Source: Aphelocoma coerulescens
Lineage: Eukaryota > Chordata > Aves > Passeriformes > Corvidae
DNA: 64,000 nt
Direction of reading: 5' to 3'
Assembly (NCBI RefSeq): GCF_041296385.1
Contig: NW_027184061.1
Span: forward strand, 868,001 to 932,000
This document shows positions 10,591 to 21,593 of the stretch, piece by piece. Within the stretch, counting starts at the first letter, position 1, and the number at the start of each line of letters is the position of its first letter. The notes beneath the pieces are model-generated. The model worked only from the letters and a program-made list of their open reading frames with translations. It was not told where the DNA came from and ran no database searches. The position numbers were made by a program, and so were the translations under genes.

Positions 10591-10726
10591 CATCACAGGC
10601 TCTGGGGACAGTGTGGTGGCTGTCAGCTGTCCCCAGCCCGTCGCCATTCCCAGAGTCCGGGCAGCACTCGGCACGGAGCCACGGCCAGAGCCAGCGTGGA
10701 GGTGGCGGCTCATCCCACAGAGCACC

Positions 10727-11575
10727 ATGGCCAGCCAGGGCTTCTCCTGGCTGCTGCAGTTCTGTGTGCTGCTGATGCTGGCCCATCCCCTCGACCCTTC
10801 CAGCCATCCTGAGGGGGACATGGGCACCTCGGCTCTGCTTCACGAGGAGCTGGAGCCGCAGGACTCCCCGGGCCCTGGGATGACCCCCTTGGTGGACGTG
10901 GTGCTGATTTCTTGGACATGCTCGGCCCTGGAGCTGCTGATCATGGGCCTTGTCCTGGGATGGTTCTGGAGACGCTGGGGAGAGGTGAGGGAGGGGGGTC
11001 AGGCAGGCGGGACAGTGCTGGGGCCGGCAGCCACCAAAGCCTTGGGCCAAGCCGGTGTTGGGCGAGGCCTGAGAGCCGCCGTGGCAGAGCAAAGCCAGGT
11101 TGGACCTGAGGGTGCTGGGCCTCCCGGGCAGCCCTTCGGCCACGGCCCCTCGGCAGAGGGGGCTGAGCCCCTGGGCGGGAATCGGGCCCAGCCTGAGCCC
11201 CAGGGACACCAGGCAGAGGCGGCCGGAGCTCTTCTTGCTGCAGCCTCTGCCCGGGGCAGCCCAGCCAGGCCCAAGTCTCTCGCGGAGAGGCCAAGGGCAG
11301 CGCCAGAGGGCTCAGCCCCGCTCGGCCCCTCTGTCCCTTCCATCGGGCTCCCTGGGCCGGGCCGTGCAAGAGAAGCGCCAGAGCCCCTGGGGCTGTGCAG
11401 GACGCGCTGCCGGGGACGTGGCTGCCCCAAGGAGCTGCTGCGGCTGCTGAGGCACAACCGCGCCCGGATGCGGCTGTGCCGGCGCCACCGCTCTCTGCAG
11501 AGGCCCAGAGCCAAGACACCAGCAAAAGGGGGCAGCTGCAGGAGGAGGAGACCCCGAGGCTCCCCTCAGCGCTGA
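10727..11575 (+). CDS. Unrecognised ORF with signal peptide and TM segment
   Basis: The ATG at 10727 has a strong initiation context (agcaccatggcc). The predicted 282-residue product begins with a signal-peptide-like stretch (F-S-W-L-L-Q-F-C-V-L-L-M-L-A at ~6-19). It continues with a short acidic ectodomain and a hydrophobic helix at ~63-80 followed by W-F-W-R-R-W. A possible splice donor, GAG then GTGAGG, follows at about 10986, so the real coding exon may end there. The rest is GC-rich, Arg- and Pro-rich and ends in a basic tail. No known domain was recognised. If spliced at 10986, the first exon encodes a small single-pass membrane protein of about 87 residues. The long downstream frame may be a GC artefact. 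Confidence 0.4.
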   Translation: MASQGFSWLLQFCVLLMLAHPLDPSSHPEGDMGTSALLHEELEPQDSPGPGMTPLVDVVLISWTCSALELLIMGLVLGWFWRRWGEVREGGQAGGTVLGPAATKALGQAGVGRGLRAAVAEQSQVGPEGAGPPGQPFGHGPSAEGAEPLGGNRAQPEPQGHQAEAAGALLAAASARGSPARPKSLAERPRAAPEGSAPLGPSVPSIGLPGPGRAREAPEPLGLCRTRCRGRGCPKELLRLLRHNRARMRLCRRHRSLQRPRAKTPAKGGSCRRRRPRGSPQR

Positions 11576-11729
11576 CTCTCCAGCTCCAGCTCAGTGCTCA
11601 GCTTGCAGGGCATCGCGGGGGATGCGTGACCAGTGCCCAGCCCGGGCACTGCAACATCCCCCAGCTTAGGGGTCAGTGAAGCCCCCCATCCTCAGCCGCA
11701 GAGCTCCCAGACACCTTTTCCCCCAGAAG

Positions 11730-12420
11730 CTGAAGTTTCCATGACTGTTCCAGTTCCAAACTGTTGACCCTTTTTGGAGGCATAAGGTTCTCACCCCGTA
11801 ATCTTCCAGTCACCCCCCAGCAGTCAAGTTAATCAAGTTCACATTTTCTAGCTATTGCTGTGTCATTTCCTTGATATCCATGTGAGAGGGGTCACAGTGA
11901 TGGATGGGTTTGCACGGGAGCTCCAGAGCCCCGGAATGGAGAGCCTGAGTGTCCCAGCAGGATTTGCAGGAGTGTGGAGGGCAGCTGGAAAGAAGATGGT
12001 GGGCAATATTCTCCTGCCTCCATCTTCCAAGGAAGCTTTGATTTGATCCCTGTCTGCATTGTGCCATGGGGCCTCCAGAGGCCCAGGGAGGTGTCTGGGT
12101 GGCCCCAGAAGGCGCTTGCAGAACCCTGGGGCAGCAGGGAAGGGGCAGGAGCATCCCTGTGGTGCTGTGAGAGACACCCAGAGGGGGCCACCCCTGGGGC
12201 CCAGGCAAGAGCTGCATTCAGGCAGCCAAATTCATGCAGGGTCTGCCCAGGCTCTGCCCAGGATCAGTCCAGCGAGCTCCGCTCCTGTCTCACCTCTTTG
12301 TATTTTCTTTGTATTTCTCTGTATTTACTTCTGTGTATTGATCCTGATGACCCTCAAAATGCCATTAGAAATCATTTTCCCTCAAAATAAATACTGACTT
12401 ATTTTGGTTTTAGGAATTAA
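11730..12420 (+). repeat. Dispersed ~0.7 kb repeat, copy 1
   Basis: Near-identical, in inverted orientation, to 17455-18175. It ends in ccctcaaaataaatactgac, with an AATAAA close to the end. This resembles an LTR or a non-autonomous retroelement. The sequence between the two copies holds the class II ERV and another LTR. No coding domain recognised. Confidence 0.7.
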
Positions 12421-12847
12421 CCGTGGGTAGTCCCTGCTTAAATGACTTCTCTGTGACCTCTTCTGCAGTTTGCTCCTTTACAGCACCATCAACCACCTCT
12501 CTTAAAATACAGATCCCTCATTGGAAGCAGGGAATTCACCTGGATCCCCTCCTGGGACCCCCCTGGATCCTCCTGGACTCCCCCCCCTCTCCCGAGGACC
12601 CTCCACACCCACGCCCTGTGGGACCCCTGTGCTGGGCTGGGCTGAACTCCCGGGCCCTGCGGCCAAAGTCTGCCTGGAACCCGCTGGGTTCAGCCCAAAG
12701 CGGGGAAAGCTCCGGGAGCCACAGATCCATTTTGTCCTGCGGCTGTGGGGCCTCACCCCCGAGGGAGCAGGACTGGGCGCTGTAACCCCAATCCCTTATT
12801 CCGAATCTCCTTCTCCCTCTCCCTCTGCCTCTTCTCTCTCTCTCTGA

Positions 12848-13327
12848 CACTTTACCATGCCATAAATCGAATCTCTCCTGATGGGAGAGATTTTGCTGAA
12901 AGTCCTTGCAAGGAGTTTAAAAGATAAAGCGAGACGTCTTCTCGCTTCTAGATAGTTGTTTATTAAGTCTTATCAGAGGAACTGAGCCACTAGCGTGACC
13001 CAGGTACAGCATGGAAGGAGGAAAAGTAGGAGTGAGAGCGAGAGAGAGCCATTATCAAGATTTACACAGCCTTTTAAAGACATTTTAACCAATAGTTACT
13101 AAAACTTACATTATTTTTACTTTCTTACCAATTATTCAGTAACACGACTAGGAACTGCAGAATTTTCCATCCAGTCATTCCAAACCACTTTTACTGCAGA
13201 ATATGGAGTAGTAGAAGACGGAGAAGAAGGTTTAGAGAACAGCAACAATCCTCCATTTTGATATTTCTTACTCTTATCTATATACTATAAAGAGAAGCCC
13301 AAAACCTCTAAATTTTTCACCCTGTGA
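12848..13327 (-). mobile_element. 3' LTR of class II ERV
   Basis: On the minus strand it begins TGTCACAGGG just after the env remnant and ends ...GTAAAGTGTCA, giving TG...CA ends. It contains a CTTTTAAA-type promoter box, AATAAA in cttaataaacaac at about 12958, and a GCGAGAAGACGTCTCGC palindrome typical of an R region. A CT microsatellite lies at the outer edge. Confidence 0.65.
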
Positions 13328-13373
13328 CAATCTTACATAGTAGTCTATAACCTAATTCACACCACTGTATTTT

Positions 13374-14716
13374 CTAGTTGTTGTCTGACTGTTGGTAATT
13401 TTTTCTGAGGTTTAAAGCTATACCAGTGGTGTCCAGGGGGTAAAAACCCTTAAAAACAGGCAGAGAAATATTCTCGGCACTCTGGGTTCCTACGTCTCCC
13501 CCTCCTGTTTGAACCAAAAACACTTCCTTGACAGCTTTGTCCGTGGCTCGTCTAGCACAGTGGAGTATACAAGGTACAAATACTGAAAGAATTACAACAA
13601 TAGTTAAAACATATAAACCTGCCTTCAAAATTTTTCTCCATAAAGGTGTAAGGTCAAACCAATTGAACAAATCGTTCAACAATGATCCATTTTCTTCTCC
13701 AAGTTTAGCTATTCCATCCTCTAATTGCCGTATACTTTCATGGATGGATTTCGAATGATCTGACAAATTCATACAACACATACCTTCAAATTCTTCACAT
13801 CCATGTCCATGCACTAATAGAAGATAATCAATTGCTGCTCTGTTTTGCAGAGTCGCTTGTCTCACGCTCTGAACATCAGTTAACACATCGCTCAGTGTGA
13901 GAGAGACAGCACGAGAGTTCTTACTTAGCCAACAGCCCAAGTGATCCAATTGTCTCAAGGCTGCTCCTGCAGCAGCACCAGGTAAAAGGAGAGCTGCAGA
14001 AAACCTTTGTCCAAAATTCCAAGCTACAAATTTATCATTACAGTCAGATGTATATTGCTCAACAAATCTTTTCTCCTTTCTCTTCTGTTCTTTTATCATT
14101 TTTGCGTTGGGCGTTAGCAAAGAAAGCTTTCCAAAGCTGCATGGACCGCCCTTGACATTTGAGGCCAAATTCTGTCTCCACAAATGAGAAACATCCCTCG
14201 CGGCAATTGCAATGGATCCTGGTTGAACGATATGCTCATCTTTATTGTTGAATTGCACCAAGATGTTGCATTTCTATATATTTCGTAATTTGGAGTGACA
14301 TCTGTTATCTTGGTTTTATTTTGTTTCAACCCTGGAGAATGAATACTACACAAAACTCCATTTTTATTGAACCAAGAATTTCCAGTTCCTGAGTTTCGTA
14401 AGGAGCCTCCGGAAGGGATTTGGTCCAAACATCCCAATTCTCCACTGGATTTGAACCGAATTGTGAAAGTTTTAGATTAGCATGTTTGGAAGGTGGCCAT
14501 TTGTCTGCTGGTAGACAGACTAAACATGTTGAAAATGGCTTCTTTGGTCTTGAATGAGTTAGACAGATGGTATCTAGGCCTGATGCATTGGCCAAAGTCT
14601 CCCAGATATTTTCTTTTGGTTGCGTTACTGGGAAAGCTGTATTGCTTAAGGCAAACAGTGAGATGATAAGGCACAAGTGTAATACCTGATTGAGCTTCAT
14701 TCTCAACAGCTTTATC
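13374..14716 (-). pseudogene. env remnant of alpharetrovirus-like ERV
   Basis: The distal ~295 codons (14261-13374) form one open frame with the hallmarks of an avian class II envelope. They include a basic R-K-E-K-R cleavage-type site, a heptad-rich segment, a C-x6-C-C disulphide motif, and a membrane-spanning segment followed by a cytoplasmic tail. The proximal surface-subunit part is spread over at least two other frames (14114-14437 and 14326-14716), so frameshifts separate it and the gene is broken as a whole. The upstream edge begins with a signal-peptide-like hydrophobic stretch near 14700. Confidence 0.85.
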
Positions 14717-14882
14717 CCACATAGGAATCTCTGATCTGTAACAGAACTTCTAACACACTCTTACATACAAAATTTACACCATTAACTTCCCCACTTTTTG
14801 CATAATATTCCGTCCACAGTTCTTGCACAAAAAACCAATTGATGTCCGTGGCATCGACAGTAGCATTGACACTGATTCACGT

Positions 14883-15560
14883 CTACGCGCTCGCCTCCTT
14901 GTTCCCGGAGTCGATTCCTGCTTGTTTCTGGACTTGATAAGGTTTCACGTTTTTTGCTGGAATCCACTTTGGTCCTGCACCTGTTGAGACACAAGCATAT
15001 CCCTTGCCCCAAGTTATTAGTTGAAATGGGCCCTCGATCTTTCCCGTCTCTAAATCTTTGATCAAAACTAAAGGATTTTCTCTCAATTTTGCCTGAGTAC
15101 TATTTGAAAAATGCCTGATAATTGGTGGAGTAGGTTCTGAAAAGGAGCTATTCAGGAAGTTTAAAACATACAAAGCTTTATTCAATCACATCTGAAGCGT
15201 AGCCTCTGCTTCCCCCCTTTTCTGTTTATCCAAAAGAGATTTTAAGGTATGGTGTGTTCTCTCAATGATGGCTTGGCCTGTAGAAGAATTAGGAATGCCA
15301 AATATATGATGAACACCCCAATTCTTCAAAAATGTGTCTAGGGTTCGTCCTCTCTAAGCTGGACCATTGTCTGTTTTAATTTCCTGAGGAATACCCAATG
15401 CTGCAAATGCTTGTAAAAAATGTCCACACGCATGTTTCGCTGTTTCGCATATGTCTTGGTTTTGAAAGACAGGTGTCTGCTAAGGAAGGCAGAAGCCTCC
15501 CTTGAAGTGGCAGATATAACGCCTTTTTCCTCCAAGTTATTATAATTTTGAAATCAAGGG
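14883..15560 (-). pseudogene. Integrase remnant of the class II ERV
   Basis: The C-terminal DNA-binding part (G-R/K-G-Y-A-C-V-S-T type block) is open from about 15185 to 14883. Upstream lie core blocks with a T-D-N-G-P-A aspartate motif near 15360 and an S-T-G-Q-A-x-x-E-R block near 15270. These are interrupted by stops, one just after the Asp block and one before the C-terminal part. The element is cut at about 15560-15600, next to a TA microsatellite. Protease, reverse transcriptase and gag are absent. Confidence 0.8.
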
Positions 15561-15599
15561 TCTTTAGGCAAAGATGTGGGAAATAGGAATAACAGTTCT

Positions 15600-16690
15600 T
15601 TACTATATATATATACATATATATATATAACCAACAAAACAATATCACCTATGGCAGTAACAGCAAACAATCACAAACCCAGTCCCAGCCTTCTCGGCTG
15701 TCAGGCCCTTTCCCCTCGGGTGCAGTTCCGCTCGCAGCCGGCAGGGGCGCTGGCGGCTCCCGGTGAGCAGGGCAGGTGCGATGGTTCCCCCGCGGCTGCA
15801 GGGGGCGCTCCGGAGCGAGCTCGGGGAGCACGCGGCACTGGTGGCCTGGGATCCCGGGAAGGGATGGAACAAAGATTTCAAAAACCCCCTGGGCAGCCGA
15901 TCCCGGTGTCCGGCTGGAGCCTCAGGAACAGCAGGCTGGAATGGCAGGCAGGAACAGCAGGGATGAGCACAAATCCCGCGTGGCAGACAAGATGTATCAA
16001 AATTCTGGAGCTGCGGTGGGAACCCGCGGAGGTCTCAGCAGGCAGGGAGAGCGGGGCTACAGAGCAGCGAAGGCTTGAAGCAATGGCAGGGGCAGGGCGG
16101 CCGCAGCCTGGCTCCCAGCGGGGCAGGGAACGCGGGCTTGGGAATCCCGGGGTCTCTCTGGTGGAAGGAAAGCAGCCAAAGAAGCAGCCTCTCTCTCCGT
16201 CATCCAAAACTCCAGGGACTGACTGCCCACACAGCCAGGTGAAAAAAAGAGTAGCAAGATGCACCCCTCCATCTATGGCCAGGGCTGTTGTTTTTCTTAA
16301 GCACCCAGTAATTTGTCCCCATGGCAACATGTATGGGGAAAATTCCTTTAACAGAAAAAAACCCCAGGAGAACTCCCAAAACCCCAACATTCTGTTACGA
16401 GCTTCCTGCAGATTGTTCCACCTCTGCTCTCCATATGGAAAGATACAAAGATCCCTTTTGGTTCACACAGTTAAATGTCTGATGGGTCACACGGTGGTAC
16501 CTGTACAGATACACGTCTGGAGAGAAAGCCAAACATCCATCGCACTCTCTCAACACCCACAGAGCCTGAACCAAACTCTACAAGGCCACGCAGCTTTACA
16601 CAGAAATTCATACATCGATAAAACTGTACAACAGGATGCAGGTTTACACAGAAATTGATACACAGGAAAACACAACAATCTGTGCTGTGT
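15600..16690. other. TA microsatellite and unassigned, GC-moderate DNA
   Basis: A (TA)-rich run lies at 15603-15629. The rest shows no exon with a recognisable domain. A 360-codon open frame on the plus strand has no family signature and unstable composition, so it is not called. It probably belongs to the flanking retroelement. Confidence 0.4.
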
Positions 16691-17420
16691 GAATACACTG
16701 ACTTCTGTATAAAAATGGCTCCACCCGGCGGGAACCGATCCAGAACTGTGCGATTACCAAAGGACCCATCGACACTTCCATACCCTTGGAACTAAAGACA
16801 CGGGACTGTAGAGCTCTCCAACTGCGTACATTCCTGTCTGGGGGTGACTTTATGATGTGTATCCCCTATCGCTGCTCTCTGCCCAGAAATCAATCCTGTG
16901 CCTTTGTGTGCCTTTAAACTGAGCCCGACGGGGGAGAGAGAAAACACCGAGCGAACTTTTCAAAGCGGTTGTTCAAGGACACAGACACACACTCCTCTGC
17001 GTTCTGCTGCGGCAGCGAGAAGAGCGGAGGGAGCGCCCTGCTTGCTTTCCAGCGCGCTTTCGGCTCCTTTTCTCCGGAGGGAGACGGAGAGTTGAAGTTT
17101 GTTTTCCTGGGACTTGGGCTTTTTCCCTTCTTCTGTTCTGGACTGTTTCAACATCAGAACACACCGGGAGAATTTTCCACCGAGGCCCTGGAGGACACCA
17201 ACCCAGCTCCAAGGAGGAGGAGAGAGAGCACACCTACAGAAGGACTCTGAAATCTTCCCAGGTTTCTCTCCACAGCGAGAGCTTTTAGTATTCAGCATTA
17301 TTATCCTTTTGCTGTGTGTTTGTTAAATAAATAGGTTCTTTTTCTCTTTCACTTTCCTCAGAGGAAAATATTTTTTGGCAGACCTGGTGGGAGACGGCTG
17401 GTTGTAACCTGCCTTCTGTC
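16690..17420 (+). mobile_element. ERVL-type LTR
   Basis: It contains gtgactttatgatgtgtatc and cagaaatcaatcctgtgcc, wording I associate with songbird ERVL LTRs, then ttgttaaataaataggttct with AATAAA at about 17325 and a U5-like T-rich end. No coding sequence is attached. The class assignment is from memory and boundaries are approximate. Confidence 0.5.
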
Positions 17421-17454
17421 AGAGGATATTTTCCTCCAAATTTGTCCAAAGCAG

Positions 17455-18175
17455 CACACTAAAATAAGTCAGTATTTATTTTGAGGGAAAAATATTTCGA
17501 ATGGCATTTTGAGGGTCAACAAATACAAAGATAATAATAAGGATAAATACAAAGAAATAAATACAAAGAAATACAAAGAAAATACAAAGAGGTGAAAGAG
17601 GACAGGAGCTCACTGGACTGGTCCTTGGCAGTGCCTGGGCAGACCCTGCATGAATTTGGCTGCCTGAATGCAGCTCTTGCCTGGGCCCCAGGGGTGGCCC
17701 CCTCTGGGTGTCTCTCCCAGCACCACAGGGATGCTCCTGCCCCTTCCCTGCTGCCCCAGGGTCCTGCAAGCGCCTTCTGGGGCCACCCAGACACCTCCCT
17801 GGGCCTCTGGAGGCCCCATGGCAGAATGCAGACAGGGATTGAATCAAAGCTTCCTTGGAAGATGGAGGCAGGAGAATATTGCCCACCATCTTCTTTCCAG
17901 CTGCCCTCCACACTCCTGCAAATCCTGCTGGGACACTCAGGCTCTCCATTCCGGGGCTCTGCAGCTGCCATGCAAACCCATCCATCACTGTGTCCCCTCT
18001 CACATGGATATCAAGAAAATGACACAGCAATATCTAGAAAATGTGAACTTGATTAATTTGACTGCTCTAAAATTCTACAACTCGAGGATGACTGGAAGAT
18101 TACGGGGTGAGAACGTTATGCCTCCAAAAAGGGTCAACAGTTTGGAACTGGAACACTCAGGGAAACTTCAGCTTG
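17455..18175 (-). repeat. Dispersed ~0.7 kb repeat, copy 2 (inverted)
   Basis: Reverse complement of 11730-12420 with few differences. It starts at aaaataagtcagtatttatt and ends beyond ccaaaaagggtcaac. The two copies form an inverted pair 5 kb apart. Confidence 0.75.
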
Positions 18176-18179
18176 TGGG

Positions 18180-20150
18180 GGAAAAGGTGCCCTTCCTCCT
18201 CTCTCCCTTTGCTTTATACATCTGATCTGGAGTCATATGGTTGGAACATCCCCTTGGCTGATTTGGGTCCGCTGGCCTGGCTGTGTCCCCTGCCAGGATC
18301 CTGCCCACTCCCATCCCCTCTGATGGGGGAAGGAATGGCAGAGGGACAGCGCTGCTGGGCAGTAGCCAGAACACCGCTCTGTTACCAGCACCCGTCCAGC
18401 TACCAATGCAAAGCACAGCCCTGGAAGGCCCGTGAACTTTCCCTCAGGCAGACCCAACACACGGGACTTGAGCTGCCAGCAGCCCAGGTCACCCTCTGCC
18501 AGCCCCGCTCCTTGGACCTTGTGTCCCCACAAGCAGGCACAAAGTGTTTCTGCTGCTCCCCCTCCTGCACAAATCCACTGAGAGCTGGGATTTTTCCAAG
18601 TCTCGTGTCTCCGTTGTGCCGTATTCCCAAAGAAGCAGCAGCCCCTCCCGATGAACACGGTGAGTTGCACGGATGCTTGTCAGCTCCACTGCCTGCCTGG
18701 AAATCTGGAAACTGCTTCTAAATGCTGCTCCCTTCAGCTCTGGGGCACCGACTGACACAGAGCTGGGAAACAAATGCCCTGGCTGCTGGCTGACAAGGTG
18801 AGTTCCGCCAGAGTCAGAGCTCTGTGGGAAATCTCTATCCACGCCTCTCCTTTGAATAGATCCGCACACGGGGTGCGCAGGGACGTGTCCTGTATGGAAA
18901 GGAAGGAGTGTGCCAGCACCGTGACTGACACTTTCCCTCTCCATGTGCGTTCCACAGCCACGGGTACACAGATGTGATGGAAACCCTCGCACAGCCAGAG
19001 CCTTCTGTCCCTGCAGAACGGAGCGCGGCGGGTGGGGGCGGTTGGTGGGCAGCGAGTCCCGGACAGCGGGCGAGATCCGGCTCCACAGCTGCCAGGCCCC
19101 ACTAAGGCTTAATGCCGCCTCCTCGGCAACAGGAAAGGCCTCCAGCCTCGTCCCTGCCCAGAGGGGCAGCGCTGGCCTGGCTGCACAGCTCGTTTTCCCC
19201 ACAGGTTGCAGGAGATGAGATCACAACGCTTGCAAACAGCAACTGCGAGCCACAGCTCTGGGTGCTCACCATGAACCTCAGCTCTGCCAGCGCTGTCTGC
19301 CCCAGGCTCCAGGGGATGCAGTGGGAGCCCGGCTGGGCTCTGCCCTGGGGCCATCCTCCAGGGACAGCTGCACACAGGGAGCATTTGGTTGCCACAAAGA
19401 GCCAGGCCATGGCTGCAGGGAGCTGCTCCAGGTGCGGCCTGCACTGCTGTGTGCTGCGCTCTGGGGCTGCTGCTCCCCGCAGAGGGGACTGCACTGGGGT
19501 GCCAGAGGAGACAGAGAAGCTCCAGCTTAAGCCTAACTGGGCTGGGTGGCTGGGCTGGGAAGAGTGGCGAGGGTCAAGGGCATTCACAGAGCTCATCCTG
19601 CTCTGTGAAGAACGAGGAAAAGGAAGTGGGAACCCAGCAGTGAGCAGAGCTGAGGCCTGGAGAGCAGCTCTGAATGACCCCCAAATCTCACCAGAGCTCT
19701 GAGACTTTGCTGTTCTTCAGCCAGTGACAACATGACTCCCTAAACCTGGGGCTCACTCTTCCTCGTGGCCAGGGGCATCAAGGAAGGCTACAGTGCAATG
19801 GGGACTGCGGTGAGCTGGGAACTCACTGGGGGAAAGAGGGAGCACTTGTGGAGCAAAAGGCAGGTGGGGGAGAGAACTGTTCAGAGAAAGGCTGAGCTTC
19901 AGCTTGAGCAAGCTGAAAAATGGCATTGGGGGTCAACCCAGACTGATTTCATTTCAGAAGTTACTGAACAAGTTTGTTATTGGGGGGGTGTCATATTTTC
20001 CCCTGGAGGTGCACGCTCTGCAAACTTGAGCTGCACTGCCCAGCTGCTCAAGCACGTCTCTGCTGCAGGTCACGGCGTTTCTTCTTTGGCTTCTCGTGGC
20101 CCCGGGGCTGAGCCGCAGCAGAGCCCTGGCGGAGCCCAGAGCAGCCTCAG
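18180..20150. other. No gene recognised
   Basis: Moderately GC-rich sequence with many open frames but no recognisable domain, splice-linked exon chain or repeat family. The right end, near 20100-20160, shares a short stretch (gatgctgaggctgctctggg on one strand) with 49760-49800. There it lies beside PIM-intron-like sequence, so the right end is probably decayed 3' flank of a PIM-like gene. Confidence 0.4.
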
Positions 20151-21275
20151 CATCCACAGAGCCCGGCTGCAAGGAGAGAAAGCAGAAAGCACCCGTCAGC
20201 TGAAGGCTCCCGTCCCCCTTGTCCCAGCCGCCCGCGGTGCCCAGGCCGTGCTGGCCGTGCTCAGAGCGCTGCCCAAAGCTGCCCAGCATTGCTGCCTCTG
20301 GCAGGAGAGCAGGAGGGCAGGACACGTGCCCAGCCTGCAGCCGGCCGTGGCACAGCCACCTCCTCAGCAGCTGCCCAGAGCGGGATGCTGCTGCGCTCGC
20401 TGCCGTCTCCCAAAAGCCCTTATCCCAGCCGTGCCAAGAGGACGGGCACCCACCTCACGCCTCCTGCTTCCAGAAGAAAAGCTGCTCCCAAACGGTGTCC
20501 TCAGCCCTTCTCCAAGGGCAGATCCCATCCACGCCACAGCTGCTCCCAAGCACTTCGCCATCCGGACCAGACAGCACCTAGAACGCTTCCTTTGGAAAAA
20601 CAAACCATAAATCAATGAAAAGAGATTACAGACAAAAAGGGAAAACAAGGAAAAAGGTAAAAAATCTTCTCTCTGCTGGGGCCTTGAGGAAGGCCCAAGC
20701 CCGCCATGCGAGGGAAAAACCCACCCACAGGCCAGGGCAGCCCACGCTTTCTGCCTTCCCCCTGCACTGCCCCCAAAAGTCATGCTGAGCCCAAAGCCAA
20801 CAAGGGCAGTGGAGCAGCCCAAGCCCTTCCTTGCCTGCAGAGCGAAGCAGCCCATGCACAGCTTCTGGTGTCCAACCTCTGCTCCCACCATGGGGCTTTG
20901 TTTGTGTCGGGCTGGCTGCCCCAGCCCCAGCCCCAGGGCGGGCCACGGTGGGTGCTGGGGGCTGTTGGCAGGGCCAGGAGCAGACTCCCAGTTCAAAACC
21001 AGCCCAGCCCATCCCCCCAGCCCTGCCAAAAAGCAGCTTGGCAGCCGACTGAAGAATCGGTTGCATCTGCCCCAGCAAAGGGGGGAACCTTTGCTTCCCG
21101 GCCAGGCTGTGCAATGCACAAATCTGGGAGCATCCCCCTGCGTGTGGACTCATCTGCAAATTCGCTGTGGAGCCTGGCTTTGGAGAAGGTGCCACAATTG
21201 AAGGCCATCATCTTCAGCTTGCCAGGTGGAGGAAGAGCTTGTCATCCTTGATGTCACCCTCCATGTCTCCAGCAG
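20150..21275 (-). pseudogene. PIM-like kinase pseudogene
   Basis: On the minus strand, 21268-21154 aligns with the catalytic-loop exon of the neighbouring PIM-like gene but is wrecked. The HRD region is reduced to a D-I-K stretch, the catalytic Asn position is replaced, and the D-F-G motif reads A-F-N. The exon-end donor GT has become AT, GCAG then ATGAGT. 20640-21150 resembles intron 3 of the intact gene, about 20440-20600 a degenerate exon 4, and 20160-20330 its intron 4. It is an older duplicate lying immediately downstream of the intact gene. Confidence 0.65.
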
Positions 21276-21593
21276 CAGCAGCCTCACCTGGCACAGCTTC
21301 TCCAGGGGCTCCTTCTTCCCTGGGGCTGGAGCAGGCTGTCAGTGCTCTGCCCAGGGCCCCGGCTGTCGCTGAAGAAGGACAAGCAAAAGCAGCTGGCGTG
21401 GGGGCCACCAGTGCTGGGAAGAGCAGCTCAGCTCCAGCAGCAGGGCTGCGCGTGCCCAGCTGAGGAGCCCTGCGCAGCGATTCAGGCAGGACAAAAACTC
21501 TGCCTTTCTTTGCTGCTTCCTGCCAAGGCGCGTGTGCAGCTGGAACTTACCGGCTCCCTGGGTCAAAGCGTGCGTGTGGCTCTCTCCCTTCTC

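Noticed and set aside
15576..16658. 360-codon open frame
   Set aside because: Starts in a TA microsatellite, mixed composition, no domain, and overlaps putative retroelement DNA.
18180..19700. Further kinase or zinc-finger gene
   Set aside because: No glycine loop, HRD, D-F-G or C-x2-C...H-x3-H found in any frame.
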